From JBAZWE01 sp041658605 (lineage in GTDB: Bacteria > Actinomycetota > Thermoleophilia > BMS3ABIN01), in assembly GCA_041658605.1 (NCBI GenBank), contig JBAZZU010000012.1:1-64000 (forward strand): a DNA stretch of 64,000 bases. Direction: 5' to 3'. The notes below the pieces were generated by a model. That model had not been told where the DNA came from. It saw only the letters and a program-made list of their open reading frames with translations, and made no database searches. Positions 15,242-24,413 of the stretch are shown in pieces (position 1 is the stretch's first letter; each line of letters begins with the position of its first letter). The position numbers were made by a program, and so were the translations under genes.

Positions 15242-16567
15242 ATGAGACCAGGACCAGTGATCGTCGCAGTTTTTTTGGTTTGTGTGAGCGTGTTTGCAGT
15301 TTCGTGCGGTGATACGACAACAACAACGAGTGAGACCTCAGTCGAGTCATCATTCCCGCGAATCTCGGTCACACCCATCTATAAATCCAGCGACTTCACG
15401 AGCTCCGATACCTGCAAGGGCTGCCACTCCGAGATCTACGCCCAATGGAACGGTTCGATGATGAGCAGCTCATTTCAGGACGCCCTGTATCTCGGCCTGC
15501 ACAAGGAGGCCGGCAAGGAGACCGGGGGCGCGACGGACACGTTCTGCTCGACCTGCCATACGCCTATCGGAGTCTTCTCGGGAGAAGTGCCGCCGGTCGA
15601 CGGTCCACAAGTCAGCGAAATAGCAAAGAGAGGCGTTCAGTGTGACTTCTGCCATACCGTCTCGGGGTCGAAGGGCATCGGCAACTATTCCTTCATATCC
15701 GAGCCCGGGCGGGTGAAGCGGGCGCAGTATTCCGACAGCGTCTCGCCATTCCATGAGACCGCCTACTCGGAACTTCATACCAAGTCTGATTTCTGCGGTA
15801 TGTGCCATGACCTGAATCATCCTGGAAACAAGGTGGCGATCGAGGCTACTTATACAGAATGGAAAAACAGTTCTTATGCCGCCCAGGGAGTCCAGTGCCA
15901 GGATTGTCATATGACCCCCACGCCGGGCGTGAAGACTCTGACTACCGCGGCTACGGGCGGACCAGAGCGGCCGATGGTTTTCACCCATCAGTTCGTGGGA
16001 GGTAATGCGACCTCCCTGGCTTCAGCGGACCATCAAAAACTCGCGGAAGCGCAGCTCAAGGGTGCGGCTACCGTAAGTGTAGTATCACAGGGATCCACAC
16101 GGCAGGATGGCGTCAGCATCGATGTAACCATCGCCAACACCGGCGCCGGACACTCACTTCCAACTGGAATCACCGAGGTCAGGCAGATGTGGCTGGAGAC
16201 GGTTGTGACCGACGCCGACGGCAAGGCGATCTACAAATCGGGGACAGTCGATGAAAACAGCGAAGTCGACCCGCAGGCGAAGATGTACAATACCGAGTTC
16301 GCGGACGCGGAGGGCAATCCAACCACAAAACCATGGATGGTTGCCAGCATAATACGGGACAAGCGCATTCCCGCAGGCGGTTCAGATATCCAGAATTTCA
16401 GGACTGCCGTCCCCGCCGACGCAAAGATGCCGTTGACCATAACCGCCACGCTACGATATCGCAGCGCGCCGCCGTCCCTGGTTGAAGAGCTGCTCGGGAA
16501 GAACGCCGCGACGCTGCCGATCATCGATATGGCGTCGGCGCAGGCGAATGTCAGTCTGACTGGTTGA
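15242..16567 (+). CDS. Pentaheme c-type cytochrome lipoprotein
   Basis: 441-residue exported multiheme cytochrome. The signal peptide ends in a lipobox (AVSC, Cys22). Five CxxCH heme sites lie at about residues 58, 102, 134, 185 and 219. The arrangement resembles cytochrome c554-type and related multiheme electron carriers. The C-terminal half (about 250-440) has no heme site and is beta-rich (VSIDVTIANTGAGHSLPTGI), a cupredoxin- or Ig-like domain seen on other multiheme proteins. It probably moves electrons at the outer face of the membrane; partner unknown. ATG has GGAGGA three bases upstream. It stands alone, divergent from the small RNAs. Confidence 0.9.
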   Translation: MRPGPVIVAVFLVCVSVFAVSCGDTTTTTSETSVESSFPRISVTPIYKSSDFTSSDTCKGCHSEIYAQWNGSMMSSSFQDALYLGLHKEAGKETGGATDTFCSTCHTPIGVFSGEVPPVDGPQVSEIAKRGVQCDFCHTVSGSKGIGNYSFISEPGRVKRAQYSDSVSPFHETAYSELHTKSDFCGMCHDLNHPGNKVAIEATYTEWKNSSYAAQGVQCQDCHMTPTPGVKTLTTAATGGPERPMVFTHQFVGGNATSLASADHQKLAEAQLKGAATVSVVSQGSTRQDGVSIDVTIANTGAGHSLPTGITEVRQMWLETVVTDADGKAIYKSGTVDENSEVDPQAKMYNTEFADAEGNPTTKPWMVASIIRDKRIPAGGSDIQNFRTAVPADAKMPLTITATLRYRSAPPSLVEELLGKNAATLPIIDMASAQANVSLTG

Positions 16568-16598
16568 TCAACCGTCTGGAGTCATAGGCCACAGAGGA

Positions 16599-18302
16599 TC
16601 ACCGGCTGAAAACATAAGGACGCATTCGAAAGCCGTTGGATGGCATCTCTGCCGTGGTGACGGGCGTCCTTGCCGAGCTGCCGGGAACAAGCGTAAGGGG
16701 CAGTGGTGCATTCGGGCTGTCGGGAAAGAAGCCCAGGAAGACCAGCTGCTTATATTCAGGCGCGATGATAATGACCGGCTCATCCGTCTCAGGCAACATA
16801 TCGTGATTCAGAATTTCGTAATGCCCGTACTGATCAGTACGCATCACCATAATCCGGTATTCGGGCAGGTAATATGCGAGTTGCCGCCATTCGGGGTCAA
16901 AGCAGTCACAATCATAGGAGGATGGCAGAATCACAAGGGCACTCGCAGGATCGAATCTTCTTATGTCAGATGTGACCGCATCCATCTGCCTCTCAATCTC
17001 ACGGAGCCGCCCATAGCTGAACGGCGTATACAGGCCTGTTATCGAGTGCTCAGCTGAAGGAACTGGTAACTGAACTCGCGCTGACAATAGAAACAGCGAT
17101 GAGTTCACGATCGACGTCAAAGCTGTAATCACAATGAGTATCCTGATTCCCGTGCCATCCATCGGCCCTGTTGTTTCTATATCGATCGCCGCCGCTGTTG
17201 TCGATGCCTTATCGATGTCACCGATCCCGCCGCCGCCTCCACGATGTCGCTGCAAGGCCCCGGCGGCATCCTTTGAAACCTGCACCATGGCACGTGCGGC
17301 CAGAACCAGTATCGGCGCCCCGAAGACCAGCAGGTATCCCGGTGGATCGAATATGAACACTACAAAGAAAAGGACCGCGGGCAGCGGCAGCAGCATCAGG
17401 AAAAATACCTTCTTTCCGGCATGAAACAAGCCAGAGAGAAGCAGTCCGGTCAGACCACAAATTATAACGATGCCGGCCGGGCCCAGCAGCAGGAATACAC
17501 CTTCGACGATTAGTTTTATGTTTGTAAGCAGACCATCGAAACCATTTGCAAATATAGATAGCGGATATACTCCCGAATCAAACTGCCCCTGGCTGAGGCT
17601 GCGATATTTTGTAATTCCCCCTGCCAGATACAGCAATGGCACAAACCATGCCAGAACGGTGACTATTATCGCGCCCCAGGAATACAACATCGCGCGCCTG
17701 CCGCATCTAATGGTTCCAATCAGCCAGAATATCCCGAAGAAGAAGATGACGTCCTGACGAAATCCGGCCGCAATGCCCAGAACAATGGAACCCGCCAAAG
17801 CATATCTGCGGTTGAAGATCATCTGATAGAGGAACCAGGTCACCGCGATGGCAAACGGCAACTCCAGCTCATATGAAAGCGCAACCTCGCTGTAGAACCA
17901 GGCCAGCGGAGAAAACAGCAACAGGACGGCGGCGACAATTCCTGTCGTTCGATCGAAAATCGAGCGGGTAAAAAAATATATGCCCGCTACGGCTATGGAA
18001 CCGCTCAAAATACTGATGGCAACCAGGGCCGTGTTGGCATCGGTCAGAAAAAGATTGAAAAAACGGCCGAGCGCGATATAGAGGATATAACCAGGCGAAT
18101 GGGGCTGATGGTCCGGGATGCTATATCTTTCGAGGGCCAGGGCGAAACCGGCTGAGTCCCAGGAGTATAAAGACTTACTGCGAAACGGGATACGAGTGGC
18201 GAGCGCTGCCGTAAACAGGGAAACTGCAATAAATATATCCCGTCTTGTAATGCGCTCCTTAGAAGGGTCTTCCGACTTGATGTCTGTAGCCCGTGTTTCC
18301 AT
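16599..18302 (-). CDS. GT-C type membrane glycosyltransferase-like protein
   Basis: Polytopic membrane protein with about eleven hydrophobic helices, like GT-C mannosyl/arabinosyl-type transferases that use polyprenyl-phosphate sugars. The first extracytoplasmic loop carries the acidic, aromatic pattern SLYSWDSAGFALALERY and HQPHSPGYILY, where such enzymes place the catalytic Asp. A Gly-rich cytoplasmic loop interrupts the C-terminal half (about residues 360-385), and a soluble C-terminal domain follows. The ATG ending at 18302 is chosen; a TTG ending at 18362 would add 20 residues without a ribosome site. It lies downstream of pgk and may be cotranscribed. Acceptor and sugar are unknown. Confidence 0.75.
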   Translation of the reverse strand: METRATDIKSEDPSKERITRRDIFIAVSLFTAALATRIPFRSKSLYSWDSAGFALALERYSIPDHQPHSPGYILYIALGRFFNLFLTDANTALVAISILSGSIAVAGIYFFTRSIFDRTTGIVAAVLLLFSPLAWFYSEVALSYELELPFAIAVTWFLYQMIFNRRYALAGSIVLGIAAGFRQDVIFFFGIFWLIGTIRCGRRAMLYSWGAIIVTVLAWFVPLLYLAGGITKYRSLSQGQFDSGVYPLSIFANGFDGLLTNIKLIVEGVFLLLGPAGIVIICGLTGLLLSGLFHAGKKVFFLMLLPLPAVLFFVVFIFDPPGYLLVFGAPILVLAARAMVQVSKDAAGALQRHRGGGGGIGDIDKASTTAAAIDIETTGPMDGTGIRILIVITALTSIVNSSLFLLSARVQLPVPSAEHSITGLYTPFSYGRLREIERQMDAVTSDIRRFDPASALVILPSSYDCDCFDPEWRQLAYYLPEYRIMVMRTDQYGHYEILNHDMLPETDEPVIIIAPEYKQLVFLGFFPDSPNAPLPLTLVPGSSARTPVTTAEMPSNGFRMRPYVFSR

Positions 18303-18391
18303 ATCTATTAAATTGGCGGCAGCTGGGGAGGCGCTCCGTTGTGCGATTGCAGAATACTGCAAATTATTTTTCGGGCGACGGAATATCGAAA

Positions 18392-19567
18392 TCAGGCATC
18401 CAGCAGGGCTGCTATGCCGGGAAGCTCCTTTCCTTCAAGGAATTCCATTGCGGCTCCGCCCCCGGTTGAAACATGATCAAGACGGTCGGCCAGATGAAAA
18501 CTGTTCAGCGCGGCAATCGTATCTCCGCCACCTGATACTGTCAGCGCCTGTGTTGATGCCACAGCTTCGGCCACGGCCCTCGTGCCCATCTCAAACTGCT
18601 GCATCTCGAATGCACCCATAGGACCGTTCCAGAATACCGATTTTGCCGCTTCGATCTCATCGACAAAAGCCAGCGCGGTTCGCGGACCGATATCCAGGCC
18701 CATCCAGTCATCCGGTATTCTGTCAACAGAAACCACACGGGTTTCCGCGTCTTCGGAAAAATAATCGGCTATAACCACGTCAACAGGCAGCATTATGCGG
18801 CATTCTGTACCCTCCGCTTTTTCCAGTGCCTTTGCCGCCACGGGTATGGCCTCCTCCTCGACCTTTGAGGCGCCCACGCTGATTCCCTGGGCTTTAAGGA
18901 AACCAAAACACATGGCGCCGCCTACCAGGATGCTGTCGGCAAAATCAAGAAACTGATCAATAACGCCTATCTTGTCCGAGACCTTTATACCACCAAGGAC
19001 GGTGACAAAAGGATGTTGAGGATAATCTGTAAGCCTGGCAAGCTGTTTAAGTTCGTTCTCTAGCAGGAATCCGGCTACCGCTGGTAGAAATGAAGCAACG
19101 CCCGCTGTTGATGCATGGGCCCTGTGGGCAGTCCCGAACGCATCATTGACGAAGATATCTGCCAGCCGGGCAAGGCCGGCCGCAAAATCCGGGTCGTTCT
19201 GCTTTTCTTCCGGATGAAAACGGCTGTTCTCCAGCAGAGCTACACCGCCTTCGGGTAGCTTCGCCAGCGCGGCTTCGACTTCGGCGCCCACGCATTCGTC
19301 AAGTTTGAGCACTTCGGCGCCAAGTAGCCCGGATAGGCTTGCGGCGACGGGATCCATCCTGAGAGAATCGTCCGGCCCCTTCGGCCTTCCGAGATGAGAG
19401 ATGAGGATCACCCGGGCGCCCTTTTCGCGCAGGAAATTTATGGTGGGAAGCGCGGCCCGGATGCGGGTATCGTCAGTTACCCGTGTTCCCGCGAGTGGCA
19501 CATTGAAGTCGACGCGCACGAGCACTCTCTTGCCGTTTACGTCTATGTCCCTGACGCTTTTTTTCAC
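18392..19567 (-). CDS. pgk: Phosphoglycerate kinase
   Basis: Catalyses 1,3-bisphosphoglycerate + ADP to 3-phosphoglycerate + ATP in the cytoplasm. Family signature RVLVRVDFNVPL lies near the N-terminus, with the substrate-binding ISHLGRPKG and ENSRFHPEE segments and the nucleotide-binding WNGPMGAFE and GGGDTIAAL motifs near the C-terminus. The GTG start ending at 19567 has GGGGGAG a few bases upstream and gives 391 residues, the normal size; the longer upstream frame would add 38 unrelated residues. It follows gap, separated by a long hairpin, and continues the central glycolysis operon. Confidence 0.97.
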   Translation of the reverse strand: MKKSVRDIDVNGKRVLVRVDFNVPLAGTRVTDDTRIRAALPTINFLREKGARVILISHLGRPKGPDDSLRMDPVAASLSGLLGAEVLKLDECVGAEVEAALAKLPEGGVALLENSRFHPEEKQNDPDFAAGLARLADIFVNDAFGTAHRAHASTAGVASFLPAVAGFLLENELKQLARLTDYPQHPFVTVLGGIKVSDKIGVIDQFLDFADSILVGGAMCFGFLKAQGISVGASKVEEEAIPVAAKALEKAEGTECRIMLPVDVVIADYFSEDAETRVVSVDRIPDDWMGLDIGPRTALAFVDEIEAAKSVFWNGPMGAFEMQQFEMGTRAVAEAVASTQALTVSGGGDTIAALNSFHLADRLDHVSTGGGAAMEFLEGKELPGIAALLDA

Positions 19568-19650
19568 TTTTACTCCCCCCGAAAGGTATGCAACGTCCTG
19601 ATGTTTATTCAGCGATACCCCGAACAGATGGGCTTCCACAAAAGTAACTA

Positions 19651-19728
19651 AAACCGGGACGGGTTCTTCCCGCTGCAGCATCTTGTCGAAGACGCTTAAG
19701 CGGTGGCGGGAGCAACCCGTCCCGGTTT
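19651..19728 (-). other. Large inverted repeat between gap and pgk
   Basis: A perfect 15-bp inverted repeat (19651-19665 with 19714-19728, core CGGGACGGGTT) with a 48-base interior that itself contains a CTCCCGC/GCGGGAG-type pairing. On the minus strand the last arm reads into TTTTAG. It could act as a partial terminator, a processing site, or an mRNA stabiliser that sets gap and pgk levels separately. Confidence 0.7.
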
Positions 19729-19744
19729 ATATACAGCGTTGCTG

Positions 19745-20743
19745 CTAAAGTACCCGCTGTACGAGATCGACGAGACGGTTTGAATAACCCCACTCGTTGT
19801 CGTACCAGCTGAGCACCTTGACCATGCTCCCCTGCACCATTGTAGCCTGCGAATCAACGATCGATGAGAACGGATCGCCGACGATGTCGATAGAGACGAT
19901 CGGGTCCTCCGTGTATTTGAGGATACCCTTCATGGCGCCGGTATCCGCGTGTTTGGCGAAGGCGGCGTTGACCTCGTCTTTGGTGACTTCCCTGCCAAGG
20001 ATTGCCACCAGGTCGACGACGGAACCGTCCGGCGTCGGCGCGCGCATGGCCATGCCGTCCATCTTGCCCTTGAGTTCCGGCAGCACCAGAGAGACAGCCT
20101 TGGCTGCGCCGGTTGATGTCGGGATTAGCGAGACCGCGGCGGCTCTGGCCCGTCGCAGGTCCTTGTGGGGCGCGTCGAGGATCGACTGGTCGCCGGTGTA
20201 AGCGTGAATGGTGGTCATGAAACCCTTCTCGATGCCGAACTCGTCTAGCAGGACGCGGCAGACAGGGGCCAGACAGTTAGTGGTGCATGAGGCGTTGGAG
20301 ATGATGTTGTGCTCGGCCTTGTTGTAGTCACCGTCGTTGACGCCAAGGACGATAGTAACATCGGGATCCTTGGCCGGGGCCGAGATGATGACCTTTTTGG
20401 CGCCTGCGGCCAGGTGCTTGCCGGCGCCTTCACGATCGATGAAGAATCCGGTGGACTCGATAACGACTTCCGCGCCAAGGTCGCCCCAGGGCAGGTTGGC
20501 GGGGTCGCGCTCGCTGAGGACCTTTATTTCCTTGCCGTTGACAGTCAGTGAGTTCTCGCCGACTTCCACAGTACCGTTGAAGCGGCCTAACACAGAGTCA
20601 TACTTGAGCAGGTGACCCAGCGTAGCCGGGCTGGTGAGATCATTAATGGCCACGAACTCGATGTCAGCGTTCTGCTCGAGAGCGGCCCGAAAGGTATTTC
20701 TGCCAATTCGTCCAAATCCGTTGATGCCTAGCTTAAGCGCCAT
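19745..20743 (-). CDS. gap: Glyceraldehyde-3-phosphate dehydrogenase, type I
   Basis: 332-residue NAD(P)-dependent GAPDH converting glyceraldehyde-3-phosphate, phosphate and NAD to 1,3-bisphosphoglycerate. The Rossmann motif NGFGRIGRN is at residues 8-16, and the catalytic cysteine sits in SNASCTTNCLAP (about residue 152). The C-terminal WYDNEWGYSNR is typical. The ATG has AGGAGG upstream. A plausible promoter lies about 55 bp upstream, and pgk follows after a long hairpin. The gene lies downstream of whiA, an order also found in other Gram-positive genomes. Confidence 0.98.
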   Translation of the reverse strand: MALKLGINGFGRIGRNTFRAALEQNADIEFVAINDLTSPATLGHLLKYDSVLGRFNGTVEVGENSLTVNGKEIKVLSERDPANLPWGDLGAEVVIESTGFFIDREGAGKHLAAGAKKVIISAPAKDPDVTIVLGVNDGDYNKAEHNIISNASCTTNCLAPVCRVLLDEFGIEKGFMTTIHAYTGDQSILDAPHKDLRRARAAAVSLIPTSTGAAKAVSLVLPELKGKMDGMAMRAPTPDGSVVDLVAILGREVTKDEVNAAFAKHADTGAMKGILKYTEDPIVSIDIVGDPFSSIVDSQATMVQGSMVKVLSWYDNEWGYSNRLVDLVQRVL

Positions 20744-20797
20744 CCGTTCTTCGCCTCCTGAAGGTAAGTGATATTGGTGTACCTGTGTACGTCCGGC

Positions 20798-20825
20798 ATT
20801 CTACCATATAGCGGGGGATTCGTAA
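20798..20825 (-). promoter_or_regulatory. Possible gap promoter
   Basis: TTACGA (complement of 20820-20825), 16-base spacer, TAGAAT (complement of 20798-20803), in the 130-bp gap between whiA and gap. The -10 is good and the -35 is weak. Confidence 0.4.
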
Positions 20826-20873
20826 CCCGGACCGGCTGAAAACGCACCCGGGAGTTCTGCAGGATGTCCCGTT

Positions 20874-21815
20874 TTAAAGACTTTCCTGCTTTCCGTCTGC
20901 CAGTGCCACCAGTCGTCTCAACCGGTGGTTGACCGCCGACTTGCCAAGAGGTGGGTCGGCGAGACCGCCCAGCTCCGCAAGGGTTGACGATGGATTCTCA
21001 AGGCGAAGCTCAGCCATGGCGATAAGGCTGTCGCTCAGCCGTTCCCAGGCTCCGCTTTCCTGTAAATTCCGGATTGCTTCGATCTGCCGGATGGCGGCCA
21101 TTGAGCAGCGTGCGGCATTCGCCTGGTCACAGTTCGCAACGCGGTTAGCGTCAGACCTGAAGCTGCTCATGATGGCGCGTTCCTCAAAATCGATGGCGGC
21201 CTGATGCGCTCCGGCCGTCACCAGGAAATCGCGAATCGTTGTCAGGCTCTTGGAATAAACAGCTGGATGCCTGCGACTCTGGCTGGTTCGCGAAAGCTGC
21301 AGTTCAGATGCCATGGCAGCCTCTTCAAGCGTGTCAAGAAATGCCGCGCTGTCCGCATAAATCTCCAGATGGGCAGGCGCTCCCGGAGCGCTCACCGACC
21401 CGGAGGCCAGGAAGGCCCCACGCAGGAACGATGCCTGGCAGCACTTGCGCTTTATGATGCGATCGGGGATTTTGTCCTGCAGCGACATCTGGTCGGAAAG
21501 CACGCCGATCTCATTGAGGAACTGAACCAGTCTCGAGCCCCCCTCCAGATATATCTCATATCGCTTGTGCGGTCCCAGGCGCCGCTCCTCGCGCACCCTT
21601 ATCTCCACCGGCAGGTCGAAGGACCGGATCAGGGAAACAGTAGTGCGAGCCGTGGCTGAGAGACCAAAGGATGCATGCAGCCCGTACTGATCGCCCGGCT
21701 TGATATGGAAGCTGCCCGCGGCGCGAAAAAGGGCGGCCAGCTCCGCGGTCCTGCAGCAACCCCGTATGCGGGAGACGTGACTTAATTCCTGTTTTACCAG
21801 TGTCGTGAAAGTCAT
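20874..21815 (-). CDS. whiA: WhiA family sporulation/cell-division regulator
   Basis: 313 residues, normal for WhiA. It has the N-terminal MTFTTLVKQELSHV start, a region related to LAGLIDADG homing endonucleases but without nuclease function (CCQASFLRGAFLASGSV), and a C-terminal HTH (LRLENPSSTLAELGGLADPPLGKSAVNHRLRRL). In actinobacteria WhiA activates sporulation or division genes; in other Gram-positives it affects division and chromosome segregation. It is the third gene of the rapZ-yvcK-whiA block, one of the most conserved Gram-positive gene orders. Whether this organism differentiates cannot be told from the window. Confidence 0.97.
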   Translation of the reverse strand: MTFTTLVKQELSHVSRIRGCCRTAELAALFRAAGSFHIKPGDQYGLHASFGLSATARTTVSLIRSFDLPVEIRVREERRLGPHKRYEIYLEGGSRLVQFLNEIGVLSDQMSLQDKIPDRIIKRKCCQASFLRGAFLASGSVSAPGAPAHLEIYADSAAFLDTLEEAAMASELQLSRTSQSRRHPAVYSKSLTTIRDFLVTAGAHQAAIDFEERAIMSSFRSDANRVANCDQANAARCSMAAIRQIEAIRNLQESGAWERLSDSLIAMAELRLENPSSTLAELGGLADPPLGKSAVNHRLRRLVALADGKQESL

Positions 21816-21858
21816 CGTGGTTGGGATTCCCCCCGTTTGGCGAAGATCGGGATAAGGA

Positions 21859-22821
21859 TTACAAAAGCGACATGATCGCGTCGGCGAGCTTCACGCTGTC
21901 GTGACGAAAATAATTGCCGCCGGAGGCTACGTCCGCGAATACGATATTCACATCGAAGGCTTCAAGCCGGGCCCTGTCGATCAGAACCGGTGACGCTCCC
22001 TTGGCGCTGTAGAATTCGACGATCGGTGCAGGCGGTTCGAAAGTGTTGACGATCATGGTGTCGATCATACCCGGACGCGTGTGCGCTATCATGGCATCCA
22101 GATGCTCTACTACCGAGAAACCGAGAGTCTCGCCTGGCTGGGTCATGACATTGCAGACGAAGACCCTGGGACATGGGGCTGCCTCGACCGCGTCAGCGAT
22201 CTTCGTGATCAGCAGGTTCGGGATAATGCTGGTAAAGAGGCTGCCGGGACCCATGACTATCATCTGTGCCTTGTTGATCGCTTCGAGTACATCATCAGTG
22301 GGACAGACATCATCCGGTTCGAGAAAGATATTCCTGCAGGCGCGGTTTGAATCGGCAATGGCGGACTGGCCTTCCACCGTGCAGCCGTCATCGAGCTCGG
22401 CCCTCAGCGTGACCAGGTCCAGTGATGCCGGCAGGACTTTCCCCCGGGCTGCCAGTATCCTGCCGGAGAGCCTCACCGCCTCCTCAAAATCATCAGTGAC
22501 TTTCGACAGGGCCGCCAGAAAAAGATTGCCGAAACTGTGTCCGGAAAGCGTTCCCTCGTCGAAGCGATACTGGAAGAGGTCGCCCATGAGAGACTCATCC
22601 TCCGCCAGGGCGACAAGGCAGTTTCTGATGTCACCGGGCGGCAAAATGCCCAACTCCCGCCTGAGCCTGCCCGAGCTGCCGCCGTCGTCAGCCATAGTCA
22701 CGACCGCTGTCAGGTCGCCAGTATGATGCTTCAGTCCCCTGAGGAGCACGGCCAGCCCCGTGCCGCCGCCCATGACGACGATTGCGGGACCTGCGGATAG
22801 CTGTTTTCCGACAGGGATCAA
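21859..22821 (-). CDS. yvcK: YvcK/CofD-like UDP-sugar-binding protein
   Basis: 320 residues. The nucleotide-binding N-terminus (VVMGGGTGLAVLLRGLK, about 14-30) and TMADDGGSSGRLRRELG are the family signatures, and ILPPGDIRNCLVAL is intact. YvcK/GlmR proteins bind UDP-sugars and adjust peptidoglycan precursor flux, mainly during gluconeogenic growth; despite resemblance to CofD they are not coenzyme F420 enzymes. It lies between rapZ and whiA in the conserved block, with short gaps on either side that suggest one transcript. Confidence 0.96.
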   Translation of the reverse strand: MIPVGKQLSAGPAIVVMGGGTGLAVLLRGLKHHTGDLTAVVTMADDGGSSGRLRRELGILPPGDIRNCLVALAEDESLMGDLFQYRFDEGTLSGHSFGNLFLAALSKVTDDFEEAVRLSGRILAARGKVLPASLDLVTLRAELDDGCTVEGQSAIADSNRACRNIFLEPDDVCPTDDVLEAINKAQMIVMGPGSLFTSIIPNLLITKIADAVEAAPCPRVFVCNVMTQPGETLGFSVVEHLDAMIAHTRPGMIDTMIVNTFEPPAPIVEFYSAKGASPVLIDRARLEAFDVNIVFADVASGGNYFRHDSVKLADAIMSLL

Positions 22822-22865
22822 GATTATCCCGATTCAGCTTATTGCCGGCTGGAGTCGATTTCTTC

Positions 22866-23744
22866 TCACTCCTTGCCCACATCCCGGTGCCGCGTAATGA
22901 CGCTGTAGTGATATTTCTTCTTGCGGTAGCGATCGGCCAGCCATTCAGCTGTCGCCACCGAGCGGTGGCGTCCCCCGGTGCAGCCGACGCCGATAATCAG
23001 GTTCGACTTACCTTCAGTCAGGTACATGGGCAACAGGTAATCCAGCAGGTCGGTCAGCTTCTCAAAAAAGATCTTTGCCTTCTCCGAGGTGACTACATAT
23101 CTTCTGACGGCCTTGTCCATGCCCGTCAGCATCTTCATTTTCGGATCATAGTTGGGATTGGGCAGAAAGCGGATGTCGAAGACCAGGTCGGCGTCCAGAG
23201 GGGTGCCGTATTTATAGCCGAAGGAGATAAAGGTGACGAGGAACTCTCCACTGCCATCGAGCCCGACGTTCTTCAGAATATGAGCCCTGAGTTCGTGGAT
23301 GTTCAGATCAGATGTATCAACTACCAGGTCGGCGCGGTGTTTGAGTTCAGTCAGCATCTCCTTCTCGCGCCTTATCCCCTCAGGGATGTTCCCATCCAGA
23401 GCCAGGGGATGCGGCCGTCTCGTTTCCTTGAACCGTCTCAGGAGCGCCGAATCCGATGCCTCAAGGTAAACCAGGCGGTAGCTGATACCCTTGCCGTCCA
23501 GTTCGTTAAGGCACCGCTCTATCTCCTCGAAATACTGTCCGCCACGTACGTCGCTGACGACGGCGACCCTCTCGACCTTGCTTCCCTCAAGGGAAAACAG
23601 GTCGGCCGCGGCCGGGATCATCTGGGGCGGAAGGTTATCGATACAGAAGAAGCCAGCGTCCTCGAACGCCGCCATTGCGTGCGACTTGCCGGCGCCGGAA
23701 AGCCCTGTGATGATCGTGAATTCTATGTGATGGTTCGGGTTCAT
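22866..23744 (-). CDS. rapZ: RNase adapter / nucleotide-binding protein RapZ
   Basis: 292 residues. Walker A TGLSGAGKS (about 14-22) and the FCIDNLPP motif are present in the N-terminal kinase-like domain, and the C-terminal domain has FISFGYKYGTPLDADLVFD, RFLPNPNYDP and GCTGGRHRSV. In E. coli RapZ guides RNase E to the GlmZ small RNA; in Gram-positives the target is not established, but it binds small metabolites and belongs with cell-envelope sugar control. First gene of the rapZ-yvcK-whiA block and about 110 bp downstream of ogt. Confidence 0.97.
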   Translation of the reverse strand: MNPNHHIEFTIITGLSGAGKSHAMAAFEDAGFFCIDNLPPQMIPAAADLFSLEGSKVERVAVVSDVRGGQYFEEIERCLNELDGKGISYRLVYLEASDSALLRRFKETRRPHPLALDGNIPEGIRREKEMLTELKHRADLVVDTSDLNIHELRAHILKNVGLDGSGEFLVTFISFGYKYGTPLDADLVFDIRFLPNPNYDPKMKMLTGMDKAVRRYVVTSEKAKIFFEKLTDLLDYLLPMYLTEGKSNLIIGVGCTGGRHRSVATAEWLADRYRKKKYHYSVITRHRDVGKE

Positions 23745-23852
23745 TTGCCTTGGAACCTATCGGCCGTGTCGTCCAGGCTCTGGAGCACCCCGCGGGTTGC
23801 AGCGCTGCCCCGCTGTGAAATCGACAGCTGGTACATTATTCCTTCCATGAGT

Positions 23853-24413
23853 CTATTCGATTAACACCTGAGGTGAAAGACTGCCCTCGATTGACGCCAG
23901 CTTATTTTTCCAGTCCTTTCCACCGGAATAGCCACCCGGATCGCCATCGGAGCGAACGACCCTGTGACATGGAAGTATGACTGGAAAGGGATTCTTTGCC
24001 ATGAAGTTCCCCACGGCGCGATGGGCGCTTTCGTGTCCCGCCAGACGGGCAAGCTGCGCGTATGTAACAAGACCGCCAAAAGGGACTTTCCAGAGCGCTT
24101 CGGCGACGTCGTTTTCAAACTGGCTCCACCGTGAGCGGTCAAGGTGGATTTTTTCCGCCTCAAAACTTATCTGCCGGCCCCGGAAATACAACTCCAGAAG
24201 CGATGCAATCCTGCACTTGTTCTGGCTGTCTTCATTTATGCCGCCCGACGCAGCGATTCCTGCCATGGTTTTTGATTCCTCGCTGCCGGTCTGCATGGAC
24301 CTTATGGCCGGTAACGTATGAGACCAGAGCAAGCCGTTCCGCCAGACGAGGAGTCCGGGTCCATATTCGGTCTCATATGTCGTTGTTGTCAGCTCTACCG
24401 AGTTTGTTGACAT
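23853..24413 (-). CDS. ogt: Methylated-DNA--protein-cysteine methyltransferase
   Basis: Suicide DNA-repair protein that moves the alkyl group from O6-alkylguanine to its own cysteine. The active site PCHRV (Cys about 149) is intact, as are the preceding VPFGGLVTYAQLARLAG and the NFMAKNPFPVILPCH segment, followed by a G-GGYSGG-K tail. An N-terminal domain of about 70 residues is present. The ATG ending at 24413 has GGGAGG nine bases upstream; the open frame extends further but lies inside uvrC in another frame. It overlaps the end of uvrC by about 40 bases, so the two repair genes are cotranscribed. Confidence 0.93.
   Translation of the reverse strand: MSTNSVELTTTTYETEYGPGLLVWRNGLLWSHTLPAIRSMQTGSEESKTMAGIAASGGINEDSQNKCRIASLLELYFRGRQISFEAEKIHLDRSRWSQFENDVAEALWKVPFGGLVTYAQLARLAGHESAHRAVGNFMAKNPFPVILPCHRVVRSDGDPGGYSGGKDWKNKLASIEGSLSPQVLIE

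Noticed and set aside
21859..22821. CofD (coenzyme F420 biosynthesis)
   Set aside because: The protein resembles CofD distantly, but its position between rapZ and whiA and the TMADDGGSSGRLR motif identify it as YvcK.
22782..23864. Plus-strand frame of 360 codons
   Set aside because: Antisense shadow of rapZ; the minus strand encodes a complete RapZ.
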